NCBI GenBank assembly: GCA_963837355.1
Contig: CAWIMY010000002.1
Span: 682,001 to 746,000 of the forward strand
DNA from: Aureispira sp963837355
GTDB taxonomy: Bacteria > Bacteroidota > Bacteroidia > Chitinophagales > Saprospiraceae
Direction of reading: 5' to 3'
DNA: 64,000 nt
Every line of letters begins with the position of its first letter. The first letter of the stretch is position 1. Of the stretch, positions 45,604 to 54,482 are shown one piece after another. The notes beneath the pieces were generated by a model. It was given only the letters and a program-made list of their open reading frames with translations, ran no database searches and was not told where the DNA came from. The translations under genes and the position numbers were made by a program.

Positions 45604-45884
45604 TAGACTTTATTACGAATGGGATTGTATAGAGATCAAAAAGAGAGTTTTTTTCATCAACTGAGCTTGCGAGTTCACAAAGTAATCAAGACTCGCGAAG
45701 CGATCTGATCTATTTGATACTGTGTATCGAATAATCAGCTTCAGTTCATCCCGATTTTATCGGGATGGGCGTTAATTTTTAACGCCGAGTGAGGGAACGC
45801 CGCAGGCCTCACGACCACGAAGTAGCAGCGCAGCTAAGTAAAAAGATCCTTTTTTCGCTGCAAGGCTATTCGTAATAAAGTCTA
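45604..45884. mobile_element. MITE-like element with 17-bp terminal inverted repeats
   Basis: TAGACTTTATTACGAAT (45604-45620) is the exact reverse complement of ATTCGTAATAAAGTCTA (45868-45884). The interior has two adjacent perfect hairpins, CATCCCGAT/ATCGGGATG (45747-45767) and GGCGTTAA/TTAACGCC (45768-45786), and no ORF. Short size, exact inverted ends and lack of coding capacity fit a non-autonomous element moved by a transposase encoded elsewhere, or the remnant of an insertion sequence. No clear target-site duplication was identified: flanks TTAA and ATGC do not match. Confidence 0.6.
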
Positions 45885-46096
45885 ATGCTTAATGTCCTAT
45901 TGTATCTTCCGTTTGCAACTCGCTGCCAAGTATAAATTTGGTAGCAACATGTTGGATAAAGGTATTATCGATGGATGCGATCTATGTAGAACTTTGTTCT
46001 CGTGATAAACTACTCAAAAAATAGATGACTTCAAAGTTTGCTCTACTAGTGAATTGAAGCAATCTTTTATCTTAATTATAAACAAACACCTTTAAA

Positions 46097-47764
46097 ATGA
46101 GACTTAATTTTAAATTAGTATTAACTATTTCTTTATTGGCTCTGTGTCTAGGCTGGGGTACTCCAGCGATATATGCTCAGAATTGGAGTAATCTTGCATT
46201 CACATTGAATAGCACTCATGGAAACAATAATTGCCATAATCCTGATCAAGACTACAATCTCCAATATAATGTTAATATACCCGCTAATACATCAAGTACT
46301 GCTGATGGTACTAGAGTTGTAGAAACATATGTACTAGAAGAGATACGCATCGCCGATAACAATCAACGATTCTCTATAAGGAGTGGTGTGGGTAATATTG
46401 ATCTAAACATACAGCCATTGGGCTCAGAGAGTTCTGGTAGTATCACTGTTAGATATTTCGAAGATTGGCAAGAGACAGATTTATCCTTTGTTGTCTTTGC
46501 TGATATAAGATATAAGCGTACTAGAGCACAGCCTGACGGAAACGGCGGCTATGGTACCCCAGTTACGGAAATCGATTATACCAGTCCTCGAAGTAGTGAT
46601 CCATTTATTTTCCCATTAGGAGATTTTTTGACTGCTCCTACCTCTATTCTTATCAATGGAGTCTCTAGTAGTAATTTTGAGGTTGATGGTTTGCAAGGCT
46701 GTCAAGATTATACCTTAAACGCAGGAGTAGTAGAGGGCGTTGACCGCTATCGTTGGGAGGTAAGTCCTAGCTCTATTTTACTTTCTGGCACAGCTAGTTT
46801 AACAACTAACACGATTCAAGTACGCCCTACTTTTGGTAATATTGTTAGTACTATTAATTTAGTCCTTATACAAGATTGTGATGGAGTAAGATCCAAATCA
46901 AACTCATTTACCGTAACGACTGAGCCAGTAAATGTGACGATTGACCGAAGGACTGTCTGCGAAACAGGAGCGCCTACTCAGCTAAGTGTTCCAGCATTCG
47001 GGAATGGAGTTTATATGGAGTGGTTCTATAATAGTTCTAAAGTAGATTTAATTTCAGGACAAAATACGAATAGCATTCAACTACAAGCTGTAGCCGACCA
47101 TCAAGAGCCAGATATTATTTATGTAGGGGCTTATTCCACTTGTGGTGGGGTTGTAGGTTGGAAAGACATTTGGATAGGTACTCCAGCTATGCCAGATGTC
47201 AATCCTGCTGGATACCCTGTAATACAAATGACACATCAAGGATTTAGATCCCTGGATATTATTAATCCTACTGATCATCAAGAAGTAACAGTATATGATT
47301 GGTCGGCAACGCCCAATAATGTTGTATCTTTATTTCACAATAACTGGCGAACCTGTGTAGTGGAAGCTATTAATGTAGGGAATGCTAATGTATATGTAAC
47401 TCCTAGTAATGTTTGTGGTGTTGGAACAACAGGAGGATGGGGAATTAATGTTACAGGAAGTGGAGGAGGAATACCCGATCCAAAAAGCTTACAGAATTCT
47501 AAGTTAACAACTGCTGAAGCAATCAAAGAATTCAACTTACAGCCCAATCCAGCTACTGACAGAGTGCGACTTAGTCTTTTTAACAGTCAAGGAACTATTA
47601 TAGATGTTAAAGGACTACAAGTAGACGTGCTAGATTTGAATGGGCGCGTGATTGCTAGTCCTAATCGTCTTGCTGTGGATGTTTCTGAATTTCCAGCAGG
47701 GATCTACTTAGTAAGAATCAACACAGGCGAAGAAATGCTTTCGCAAAAGTTAGTCGTGAAATAG
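46097..47764 (+). CDS. Type IX secretion cargo protein (PKD/Ig-like with C-terminal sorting domain)
   Basis: 555 aa, signal peptide LVLTISLLALCLGWGTPAIYAQ. The body is beta-rich, with segments like VDRYRWEVSPSSILLSGTA and VTVYDWSATPNNVVSL that resemble PKD or Ig-like folds of surface proteins. The last 80 residues are a type A sorting domain: EFNLQPNPATDRVRLSLF, then VDVLDLNGRVIAS and FPAGIYLVRINTGEEMLSQKLVVK. This domain directs export through the Por/T9SS outer-membrane translocon, after which it is removed. Four Cys pairs may form disulphides. The extracellular role is unknown. Confidence 0.85.
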   Translation: MRLNFKLVLTISLLALCLGWGTPAIYAQNWSNLAFTLNSTHGNNNCHNPDQDYNLQYNVNIPANTSSTADGTRVVETYVLEEIRIADNNQRFSIRSGVGNIDLNIQPLGSESSGSITVRYFEDWQETDLSFVVFADIRYKRTRAQPDGNGGYGTPVTEIDYTSPRSSDPFIFPLGDFLTAPTSILINGVSSSNFEVDGLQGCQDYTLNAGVVEGVDRYRWEVSPSSILLSGTASLTTNTIQVRPTFGNIVSTINLVLIQDCDGVRSKSNSFTVTTEPVNVTIDRRTVCETGAPTQLSVPAFGNGVYMEWFYNSSKVDLISGQNTNSIQLQAVADHQEPDIIYVGAYSTCGGVVGWKDIWIGTPAMPDVNPAGYPVIQMTHQGFRSLDIINPTDHQEVTVYDWSATPNNVVSLFHNNWRTCVVEAINVGNANVYVTPSNVCGVGTTGGWGINVTGSGGGIPDPKSLQNSKLTTAEAIKEFNLQPNPATDRVRLSLFNSQGTIIDVKGLQVDVLDLNGRVIASPNRLAVDVSEFPAGIYLVRINTGEEMLSQKLVVK

Positions 47765-47795
47765 TAATTTTTTAAGGTCTATTCTACAGTAATAA

Positions 47796-47836
47796 GCAGG
47801 AGTCTTTTCAATTGAGGGGGCTCCTGTTGTTTTTGA
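47796..47836 (+). terminator. Terminator after the T9SS cargo gene
   Basis: GCAGGAGTC pairs with GGCTCCTG (47796-47826), followed by TTGTTTTTG. Confidence 0.7.
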
Positions 47837-47924
47837 CTTCTACTTTTTCTATCTTAACAGCTTAATCCGAGTAGGGTAGAACTACAACGGTAGTAAAAGG
47901 GAATTTAGAAATGTAATACTGTAA

Positions 47925-49577
47925 ATGAAAACAACGACTTTGTACCTCAACCGCTACCACCTATTACTACTTTTTCTACTCTACACCAACCTCCTACACG
48001 CCCAGCCCAACTCCCCCGCCCCTGTCATCTTCGAGGGCGATACCCTCTTTCTCATCGAAAATAGAATTGGTGCGTTTTCTGCCAAGCAGCGTGCCGATTT
48101 GGTACAGACCAACATCAAGCAATTGGCCAAGTTACCCTTAGCTCAATTTGATAGCTTGACCGTAGAAGTTAGTAGTAACAATGCCGATGTCTTGTACCGC
48201 GACAAAGTCATTACGACAGTATCCATTGCCGATACAATAGGCACAGGCCAAAGTCTGGAAGCTGTTGCTCAAGAACATTTGCAGGTGATTCGCGCGGCCT
48301 TGATTAAGGATTATAGCGATTTCTCATTTGGAACCTTAGCCAAAGATATTGGCTTTTTTCTGTTGGCCTTGTTGGTGTTTACGCTGGTGTTTAGTGTGGT
48401 CAATCGCGTGTTCAATTTCCTGCGCCGCAACCTTAAATCCTTGCAAGACACGGCTTTTTTTCGAAAGAACAAGTTAGCCGTCTTATTTAAGTTGATTACG
48501 CCAGAGACGGAAATGGGTATTTTGCTCTTTTCATTGCGCATGCTTCGGTACACGGCTCTGTTGGTGTTTTTTTACTTTTATCTCCCTTTTTTATTTAGCC
48601 AATTATCGTTTACAAGAGGCTTTGGCGAAACCTTGTTGGGGTACATTTTTCAGCCATTGCAGTTTTTGCTGAGTAGTGTGATTAGTTTTCTACCCAATTT
48701 GTTGTTTATTATCATCATCATTGTGGCGGTCAGTTACTTGCTACGGGGACTTAAACACATAGCTCGGCAAGTTCGCGAGGAAAAAATAGCGATTCAGGGC
48801 TTTTTTCCAGATTGGGCAACGCCTACGTTTAATTTATTTCGAGTTTTAATTATTGCCTTTACATTGGTGGTGTTATTTCCTTACTTGCCAGGGGCAGGGA
48901 CGGATGCTTTTCAAGGGGTGTCGGTCTTTATTGGCTTGCTTTTGTCTTTGGGCTCGGCAGGCATTATTAGCAATGTCATTTCGGGGGTTATTTTGATTTA
49001 TATGCGGCCATTTAAGTTGGGCGACTACGTCAATATTAATTCTACTACGGGTAGCGTGATGAGCCGCAACTTGTTAGTCACGAAGATTCGTACCAATAAA
49101 AACGAAGAAATTACCATTCCCAATTCTATCCTTTTGAGTGGTGGCATTGTTAATTATACGGCTATTGGACAAGCCCAAGGTCTGATTATACATACCAGTA
49201 TTACCATTGGTTACGATGTGCCTTGGGCGCAAGTGCATGAACTGCTAATCGAAGCGGCCACTCGTACCAAAGACGTAGAAGCAGAGCCTGTTCCATTTGT
49301 TCTGCAAAAGTCGTTACAAGATTGGTATGTCGAGTACGAATTGAATGCCCATACCAAGCTCATTCGCCAATTGCCCAAAATTTACTCCGAACTACACGCC
49401 CACATTCAAGATGTATTCAACGAAGCAGGATTAGAAATCATGTCTTCCCATTACATGGCGCTGCGCGATGGCAACACAATGGCGGTACCCACTTCCTATT
49501 TGCAAAAAGAGTATCAGACACCTAGTTTCAAGGTAGAGACTTCCAATAAAGACAATAGCAAAAATAAAGAAAGCTAA
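47925..49577 (+). CDS. MscS-family mechanosensitive channel
   Basis: 550 aa. A signal peptide (LLLLFLLYTNLLHAQ) and a periplasmic domain of about 110 residues come first, then several membrane helices. The MscS core is clear: the pore helix LLLSLGSAGIISNVISGVILIYMRPFKLGDYV, then the beta domain GSVMSRNLLVTKIRTNKNEEITIPNSILLSGGIVNYT and a cytoplasmic alpha/beta part. Such channels open on membrane tension and release solutes after osmotic downshock. The C-terminal 40 residues are extra and charged. Stands alone on the plus strand. Confidence 0.88.
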   Translation: MKTTTLYLNRYHLLLLFLLYTNLLHAQPNSPAPVIFEGDTLFLIENRIGAFSAKQRADLVQTNIKQLAKLPLAQFDSLTVEVSSNNADVLYRDKVITTVSIADTIGTGQSLEAVAQEHLQVIRAALIKDYSDFSFGTLAKDIGFFLLALLVFTLVFSVVNRVFNFLRRNLKSLQDTAFFRKNKLAVLFKLITPETEMGILLFSLRMLRYTALLVFFYFYLPFLFSQLSFTRGFGETLLGYIFQPLQFLLSSVISFLPNLLFIIIIIVAVSYLLRGLKHIARQVREEKIAIQGFFPDWATPTFNLFRVLIIAFTLVVLFPYLPGAGTDAFQGVSVFIGLLLSLGSAGIISNVISGVILIYMRPFKLGDYVNINSTTGSVMSRNLLVTKIRTNKNEEITIPNSILLSGGIVNYTAIGQAQGLIIHTSITIGYDVPWAQVHELLIEAATRTKDVEAEPVPFVLQKSLQDWYVEYELNAHTKLIRQLPKIYSELHAHIQDVFNEAGLEIMSSHYMALRDGNTMAVPTSYLQKEYQTPSFKVETSNKDNSKNKES

Positions 49578-49816
49578 ATCAGCTGCCTGTTTTCATCGTA
49601 GAACAAGCATTAAGTAGTCACACAAAATTTTTCGCACCAAAAAACGGTTACTTTTCCTTACTTCTTCGTTAAAAATACTCGCTTTAGCCCGCTAAAGCTC
49701 CGTTTTTCGCCTCGAACTAAGAAAAACTATTCCATTTTTTATACCACGATTACTTTTGTTTGCCTACTTAATCAGAAAAAATAAAAGAACTAGGGTTCAC
49801 CTAAAAATATCAACCA
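49578..49816. other. Intergenic region with a palindromic core and -7 box
   Basis: CTTTAGC-cc-GCTAAAG (49682-49697) is a perfect hairpin without a T run. TACTTTTG at 49751-49758 matches TAnnTTTG 59 bp before the zinc-ribbon gene. Confidence 0.45.
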
Positions 49817-50074
49817 ATGAGCAAAGCTCCCAAAATTATACCTGCAATTCAAACCCGTATGGGCGAGGCGTGGAACATTACCGTTGCTGCCAAGCCTTTT
49901 TCAGAGGGCAAAGGCGCTAATTTGCCCGCTTGGGGTTATCCCTGTGCCGCTTGTGGCAGCGAACAAACGAAAATACAGTTTGCCGAAAGTAGCGAAGAGG
50001 AGGAGAGTACCTTGCTCTGGATGGAATTGCGCTGCCGAGAGTGTAACCACTATACCCTCTATCAAAAAAAATAA
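49817..50074 (+). CDS. Small zinc-ribbon-like protein
   Basis: 85 aa, no signal peptide. Two Cys pairs (YPCAACGSEQ and LRCRECNHY) about 35 residues apart form a classic four-Cys zinc ribbon, the rest being acidic loop (ESSEEEEST). Such small ribbons often bind nucleic acids or proteins. The gene is not in an operon with neighbours; a weak terminator follows (50080-50112, AGTCCTGC/GTAGGGCT, then T run). Confidence 0.7.
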   Translation: MSKAPKIIPAIQTRMGEAWNITVAAKPFSEGKGANLPAWGYPCAACGSEQTKIQFAESSEEEESTLLWMELRCRECNHYTLYQKK

Positions 50075-50079
50075 ACTGC

Positions 50080-50113
50080 TCAAAGTCCTGCCTTTCCAGT
50101 AGGGCTTTTTTTA
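50080..50113 (+). terminator. Weak terminator after the zinc-ribbon gene
   Basis: AGTCCTGC can pair with GTAGGGCT using G-T pairs, followed by TTTTTTT. Confidence 0.55.
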
Positions 50114-50213
50114 CTTTTGTAAAGCCTGTTTCTTACAGTTGGGGTTTGCCTGTGCTCAACCCACTGCGAAAAATGCGCTTCAATCATCATCAAACAACAA
50201 CAACAACAACACT

Positions 50214-51239
50214 ATGCGTGCAGTCGTCCTTATAAAAAATGGCACTCCTCAGGAGGCCTTCGAAATTCAAGAAAAAGAAATGCCCAAAGCGCAGGCCCAC
50301 GAAATTTGCGTTAAAGTAGAGGCCTTTGGGCTCAACTTCGCTGATGTCATGGCGCGTCAAGGAATTTACCAAGATTGTCCGCCTTTGCCAACGGTGTTGG
50401 GCTACGAAGTCGTCGGACGTATTCACGAAGTAGGCAGCGACGTACAAGGCTTTGAAGTAGGGCAGCGCGTGGTTTCTTTGACGCGTTTTGGGGCGTATGC
50501 CGAATATGCCGTGGCCGATGCCCGTGCTGCTGCTGTGATTCCCGAAGATATGGATTACGCGGAAGCGACTGCGTTGGCTACCCAATATGGTACCGCTTAT
50601 TTTTGCTCCGCTTATGTAACCCAATTGCACAAAGGGGAACACGTGTTGATTCAGGCCGCCGCTGGTGGCGTAGGTACTGCCCTCGTACAAATGGCCAAAC
50701 ACAAAGGCTGTATTGTTTATGGAACAGCTGGTTCCGATGAAAAATTAGAGTACTTACGCAGTATGGGAGTCGATCATCCTATTAATTATAACAAAATAGA
50801 TTTTGATACCTACATCAAGAAAGAACTAGGCGATACGGGTTTGGATGTGGTCTTTGATAGTTTGGGTGGCAGCGCGGTCAAAAAGGCTCGTAAACTGCTC
50901 ACCAACGGAACAGGGCGTATTATTTGTTTTGGTGCCGCAAGTCGTTCGGGGTCGAGCCGTTTCTTTCTCAATGACTTGAAACTAGCCTTTGGTTTTGGCA
51001 TTTTGCCTTCGGTAGAATTGATTTTGAAGTCGCAAGGAGTTATTGGTGTCAATATGTTGCGCGTAGCCGATGAGCGTCCCGAAGCCTTGAAGCACTGTAT
51101 TCAGGCCGTTGTTCAGATGACCAAAGATGGTATTTTGAAACCCACGGTAGGAGGAAAATATCCTGTAGAGAAATTAGCGGAAGCGCACGAATTCTTACAA
51201 GGGCGTAAATCCATTGGCAAGATTGCCGTACATTGGTAA
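50214..51239 (+). CDS. Zinc-independent MDR quinone oxidoreductase (VAT-1/Qor-like)
   Basis: 341 aa from ATG 50214 (MRAVVLIKNG); the longer frame from 50139 is rejected because it precedes the conserved start. Medium-chain reductase motifs: GLNFADVMARQGIYQDCPPLP (substrate pocket), LGYEVVGRIHEVG, AYCS-like YGTAYFCSAYVTQLHKGEHVL and the NADPH-binding AAAGGVGTALVQMAK. No zinc-ligand Cys cluster. The VDxHP/FDSLGG region and IGVNMLRVADERPE resemble the VAT-1 subgroup. It likely reduces quinones or activated enones with NADPH. Followed by a clean terminator. Confidence 0.88.
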   Translation: MRAVVLIKNGTPQEAFEIQEKEMPKAQAHEICVKVEAFGLNFADVMARQGIYQDCPPLPTVLGYEVVGRIHEVGSDVQGFEVGQRVVSLTRFGAYAEYAVADARAAAVIPEDMDYAEATALATQYGTAYFCSAYVTQLHKGEHVLIQAAAGGVGTALVQMAKHKGCIVYGTAGSDEKLEYLRSMGVDHPINYNKIDFDTYIKKELGDTGLDVVFDSLGGSAVKKARKLLTNGTGRIICFGAASRSGSSRFFLNDLKLAFGFGILPSVELILKSQGVIGVNMLRVADERPEALKHCIQAVVQMTKDGILKPTVGGKYPVEKLAEAHEFLQGRKSIGKIAVHW

Positions 51240-51265
51240 ACGTATCCTTTTTAGAAACAGATACA

Positions 51266-51300
51266 TGTCCAGTTGAATCTATTTTCAGCTGGACATTTTT
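51266..51300 (+). terminator. Terminator after the MDR gene
   Basis: TGTCCAGTTGA pairs with TCAGCTGGACA (one G-T), followed by TTTTTG; also faces the convergent RDD gene. Confidence 0.75.
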
Positions 51301-51351
51301 GTTGGAAAGCGGTTCTTATTGTTATAGTGTTTAAATGGAAATACCATTAGT

Positions 51352-52083
51352 TTAGCGCGTCAAAACAATATAATCGTTGATGAGCGTGCGCAAAAACTTA
51401 TTGTGGTCGCTGGGGGGGCGAGTGATGTCCAATTGCTCGGCGACGTGTTCGGCCAACTGCTTAACTGCTTTTTGGTGGGCTGAATTAGGGTGACGGCGCT
51501 CGCGCTCCAAGACACGTTTAATAAACAACATATCTTTTTCACTAAATTGGCGAATGGCGGTATAACTCGGCTCGTAAGTGTCTAGGGTAGAGATTTTTAG
51601 AATGTCGTTCAAAGAGAAATTGCGCTGGGCAGTCGTTCGGATAACCGTTGTACCTGATAGCAACCCGCCTAGACGCTGGCTTTTGGGAGAGGCGTTGATG
51701 AGCAAGGCACCCACCGAACCCAAGGACAACCAATAATCAACCAAGCGAAACATCCAACGCATAACATAATCGTGCGTGGTAGGGGCATCGCCGTTGAGTT
51801 TGACCACTTTTAAGCCCATCGTACGCTTGCCAATGGTTTGGCCGTGCATGAAAATTTCAGAGGCCAAGGTGTAAAAAATGAAGCAAGGTGCCAGTATCAA
51901 ATAAGAAAACAGGTTCATTCCTGAACGCGTTTCGGTTGCTGCTTCGCCCAGTACCGACAAAAAAGCTAGAAGAATACCAACAATCACAGCATCAATAAGA
52001 TAAGCCAAAAAACGATTGCCCAAACTAGCGAGTTCGTATTGGATGGTTACTTTTTGGGCGGTGTTAATTTCGATGGTTTTCAT
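51352..52083 (-). CDS. RDD-family membrane protein
   Basis: 243 aa. The N-terminal half holds the RDD signature: YELASLGNRFLAYLIDAVIVGILLAFL (R and D in the first helix), a second and third hydrophobic helix (FSYLILAPCFIFYTLA) and the conserved TIGKRTMGLKVVKLNG loop. The C-terminal 90 residues are hydrophilic and helical. RDD proteins are membrane proteins of unsettled function that often accompany SpoIIM/DUF58/MoxR clusters. Here it is divergent from SpoIIM, with 489 bp between. A CAAATATA on plus at 52175-52182 may be its -7 box. Confidence 0.85.
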   Translation of the reverse strand: MKTIEINTAQKVTIQYELASLGNRFLAYLIDAVIVGILLAFLSVLGEAATETRSGMNLFSYLILAPCFIFYTLASEIFMHGQTIGKRTMGLKVVKLNGDAPTTHDYVMRWMFRLVDYWLSLGSVGALLINASPKSQRLGGLLSGTTVIRTTAQRNFSLNDILKISTLDTYEPSYTAIRQFSEKDMLFIKRVLERERRHPNSAHQKAVKQLAEHVAEQLDITRPPSDHNKFLRTLINDYIVLTR

Positions 52084-52572
52084 ACGGCAAAAGAGTCCTT
52101 GGTAATACAGGTTAAGTAGACACCTTTCTTAGGTAAAGGCTGCTAAAAGTACCGAATTTTTATCAAAATCGTTCCAAATATAGCGGCGTTTTCTTCCACT
52201 TCTTTTATAAAGCACCACTTGGTTCTCCAAGAGGGAAGAATTCCATTCTAGCTAGGCTATCCAAAAAAGATAGGAATAAAGGTAATAGCAGCTTAAATGT
52301 CTGGTCAAAAGACTTGTTCTAGCATAAAAGCCAGTGATCTATTACAAAAAAAAAGGAAACTTAACTATATTGTTTGGTCGATAATGTAAAGCTTTGTCCC
52401 AACAAAAAGGGGACACGATGGACTCGCCGAAAAACATTTTTTAAAAAAGTGAATTTTCTAGCGCTAAATCCAGTTGTTTAAGCAGAACCACTCCATTGGT
52501 GGCTTTTCTTTCGATTAAACCTTACTATCAAACCCACTGATTCTCATTGGTGGCTTAAGAATTGGACCGGCT
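52084..52572. promoter_or_regulatory. 489-bp divergent intergenic region between RDD and SpoIIM genes
   Basis: AT-rich, no gene. A direct repeat CATTGGTGGCTT lies at 52494-52505 and 52545-52556 just before the SpoIIM-like start and could be a regulator site. A minus-strand -7 candidate for RDD lies at 52175-52182. Confidence 0.4.
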
Positions 52573-54459
52573 ATGCGCGAAACTCATTTCATTGAGCAGA
52601 ATAAAGAAAAATGGGCAAAATTTGAACGTAATTTGGGGGGCGGCTACGTCAATCCCGATGAATTGAGTGATCAATTTGTAGAAATAACTGACGATTTATC
52701 CTACTCTAGAACCTTTTACCCCAACCGTTCCGTGCGGGTATACCTGAACAACATTGCTCAGAAGGTTTTTTACAATGTCTACAAAAACCGACGGGGGCGC
52801 CTGTCGCGTGTCCTCCATTTCTGGAAAGAAACGGTGCCACAGATTATCTATGAATCGCGTCGTTCTTTTTTGTTGGCCTTAGCCGTTTTTGTCGGCGCAA
52901 CGATCATCGGGGTATTTTCTACCCAAATGGACAGCGAATTTCCGCGCGTCATTTTGGGCGATGAGTACATTGATATGACAATGGCGAATATTGAGAATGG
53001 CACCCCCATGGCCGTTTATCAAAAGGCCGACCAGCAAGAAATGTTTCTGACGATTGCGTTCAACAACCTCAAAGTATCGGTTTGGTGCTTTGCTCTAGGC
53101 TTGTTGTTTGGGGTGGGTTCGCTGTTTGTATTGATACAAAACGGCATCATGCTGGGTGCTTTTCAGTATTTATTCATTCGAGAAGGGATTTACTTGGATT
53201 CTTTCTTTACGATTTGGATGCACGGGGCGATCGAAATTTCTTGTATCATCATCGCAGGTGCTGCTGGTTTGACCTTGGGTAGTGGTTTGGTGTTTCCTAA
53301 GACCTTATCGCGGTTGCAAAGTCTGCAACTATCCGCGCGGCGCGGCTTGCTTATTTTGTTAACCGTTTTGCCTTTAATTGTGTTAGCGGCCTTTATCGAA
53401 GGCTTTATTACGCGCTATACAGAGGCTTCTTTTATTCTACGAGGAATTGTGATCTTTGGCTCTTTTGCCTTTATTATCAGTTACTACGTCATTTATCCTT
53501 ACATGAAGGCGAAGAAGGGATTTATCTCTTTTATTGGGGAGGTAAAGCTACCACCTGCCCAACAATTAGACATTCAATACAACCAAATCAAAACCACGCC
53601 ACAGATTTTTAGCGATGCGTTTATTGCCTACCGAAACTTTATCAAGCCAATTGGTTTGGCGGCAGGCATTATTGCGAGTTTGATGACGGGGATTTTGTTG
53701 ATGGGCAGTGATGTGTACCGTTTTAAGAGCATGGAGCAGGTCGACAATCTTTTCCAAATACCTTTTCTATTAATTGAATATACCGTAGACAACCTCTACC
53801 AGTTGTTTTCGAGTCGCAATGATTTGTTTGCCATCTTGTTTTTTGTGGGCTTCACGGCTTGCGTGTACATGGCGCTCTTTTTGGCGCAGCAGTCAGTAAA
53901 GAAAAAGGGCAAAGAACCTGTTGCTTATAAACTGTCCTTTTTTGTAAATACTATTCTAGCTACCCTTTTGGGAATGGGCTTGCTCGGTGGGGCGGTCTTG
54001 GCTACAGGAGAGGAATTTGGGGTACTTTTGTTGGTGCTGCTGACTCCCTTGATTTTAATGTGGTTGGTCACGGCGTTTAATGAAAATGTAAATCCGTTGA
54101 GTGCTTTGGGACGCAGTTTCAAAGTTTTGGGAGGCAATTGGTTGGTGATGATGGGCGCCTATTTCATTATTATTGGAATGTGTACAATTTTTATTTTCAT
54201 GGCAACAGCACCACTAGCTGGTTTTTACTTGGGAGTAATGACGAATTTATTTCCTGTAGAGGATATTTTGACAGTCAAGCAAGGGTTTTACATCTTTGTT
54301 TATACCTTTTTATTGTCCTTTTTGCTGCCGCTAATTGCCGTGGTCATGCACATGGCTTTTCACAGTTTTAAAGAAATTAAGCAGGCGGACAGCTTGTTAG
54401 AAGAAATTCCCTTGATTGGTAAGCGTAAGATTTCTTACGGTATGGAAAAAGAAAACTAA
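52573..54459 (+). CDS. SpoIIM/DUF95-family membrane protein with extra C-terminal membrane domain
   Basis: 628 aa. Residues 1-330 match the stage II sporulation protein M family: an amphipathic start (RETHFIEQNKEKWAKFERNL), a soluble region, then membrane helices with FNNLKVSVWCFALGLLFGVGSLFVLIQNGIMLGAF and WMHGAIEISCIIIAGAAGLTLG. Residues 350-620 add a second bundle of about six helices (for example LSFFVNTILATLLGMGLLGG, GNWLVMMGAYFIIIGMC). Single-domain SpoIIM proteins are about 330 aa, so this is a fusion or expansion. Begins a cluster with DUF4129, DUF4350 and MoxR. Confidence 0.85.
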   Translation: MRETHFIEQNKEKWAKFERNLGGGYVNPDELSDQFVEITDDLSYSRTFYPNRSVRVYLNNIAQKVFYNVYKNRRGRLSRVLHFWKETVPQIIYESRRSFLLALAVFVGATIIGVFSTQMDSEFPRVILGDEYIDMTMANIENGTPMAVYQKADQQEMFLTIAFNNLKVSVWCFALGLLFGVGSLFVLIQNGIMLGAFQYLFIREGIYLDSFFTIWMHGAIEISCIIIAGAAGLTLGSGLVFPKTLSRLQSLQLSARRGLLILLTVLPLIVLAAFIEGFITRYTEASFILRGIVIFGSFAFIISYYVIYPYMKAKKGFISFIGEVKLPPAQQLDIQYNQIKTTPQIFSDAFIAYRNFIKPIGLAAGIIASLMTGILLMGSDVYRFKSMEQVDNLFQIPFLLIEYTVDNLYQLFSSRNDLFAILFFVGFTACVYMALFLAQQSVKKKGKEPVAYKLSFFVNTILATLLGMGLLGGAVLATGEEFGVLLLVLLTPLILMWLVTAFNENVNPLSALGRSFKVLGGNWLVMMGAYFIIIGMCTIFIFMATAPLAGFYLGVMTNLFPVEDILTVKQGFYIFVYTFLLSFLLPLIAVVMHMAFHSFKEIKQADSLLEEIPLIGKRKISYGMEKEN

Positions 54460-54482
54460 GCACTATTTAATCTATTGTTATT

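Larger units (their letters stand above)
45332..46096. other. 765-bp intergenic region containing a MITE-like element
   Basis: No coding gene is supported. It holds the DUF58 terminator, a 281-bp element with perfect 17-bp terminal inverted repeats (45604-45884), and about 210 bp of leader for the T9SS-sorted protein. Confidence 0.6.

Noticed and set aside
45604..45884. Complete insertion sequence
   Set aside because: Only 281 bp and no transposase frame in any direction; hence MITE-like only.
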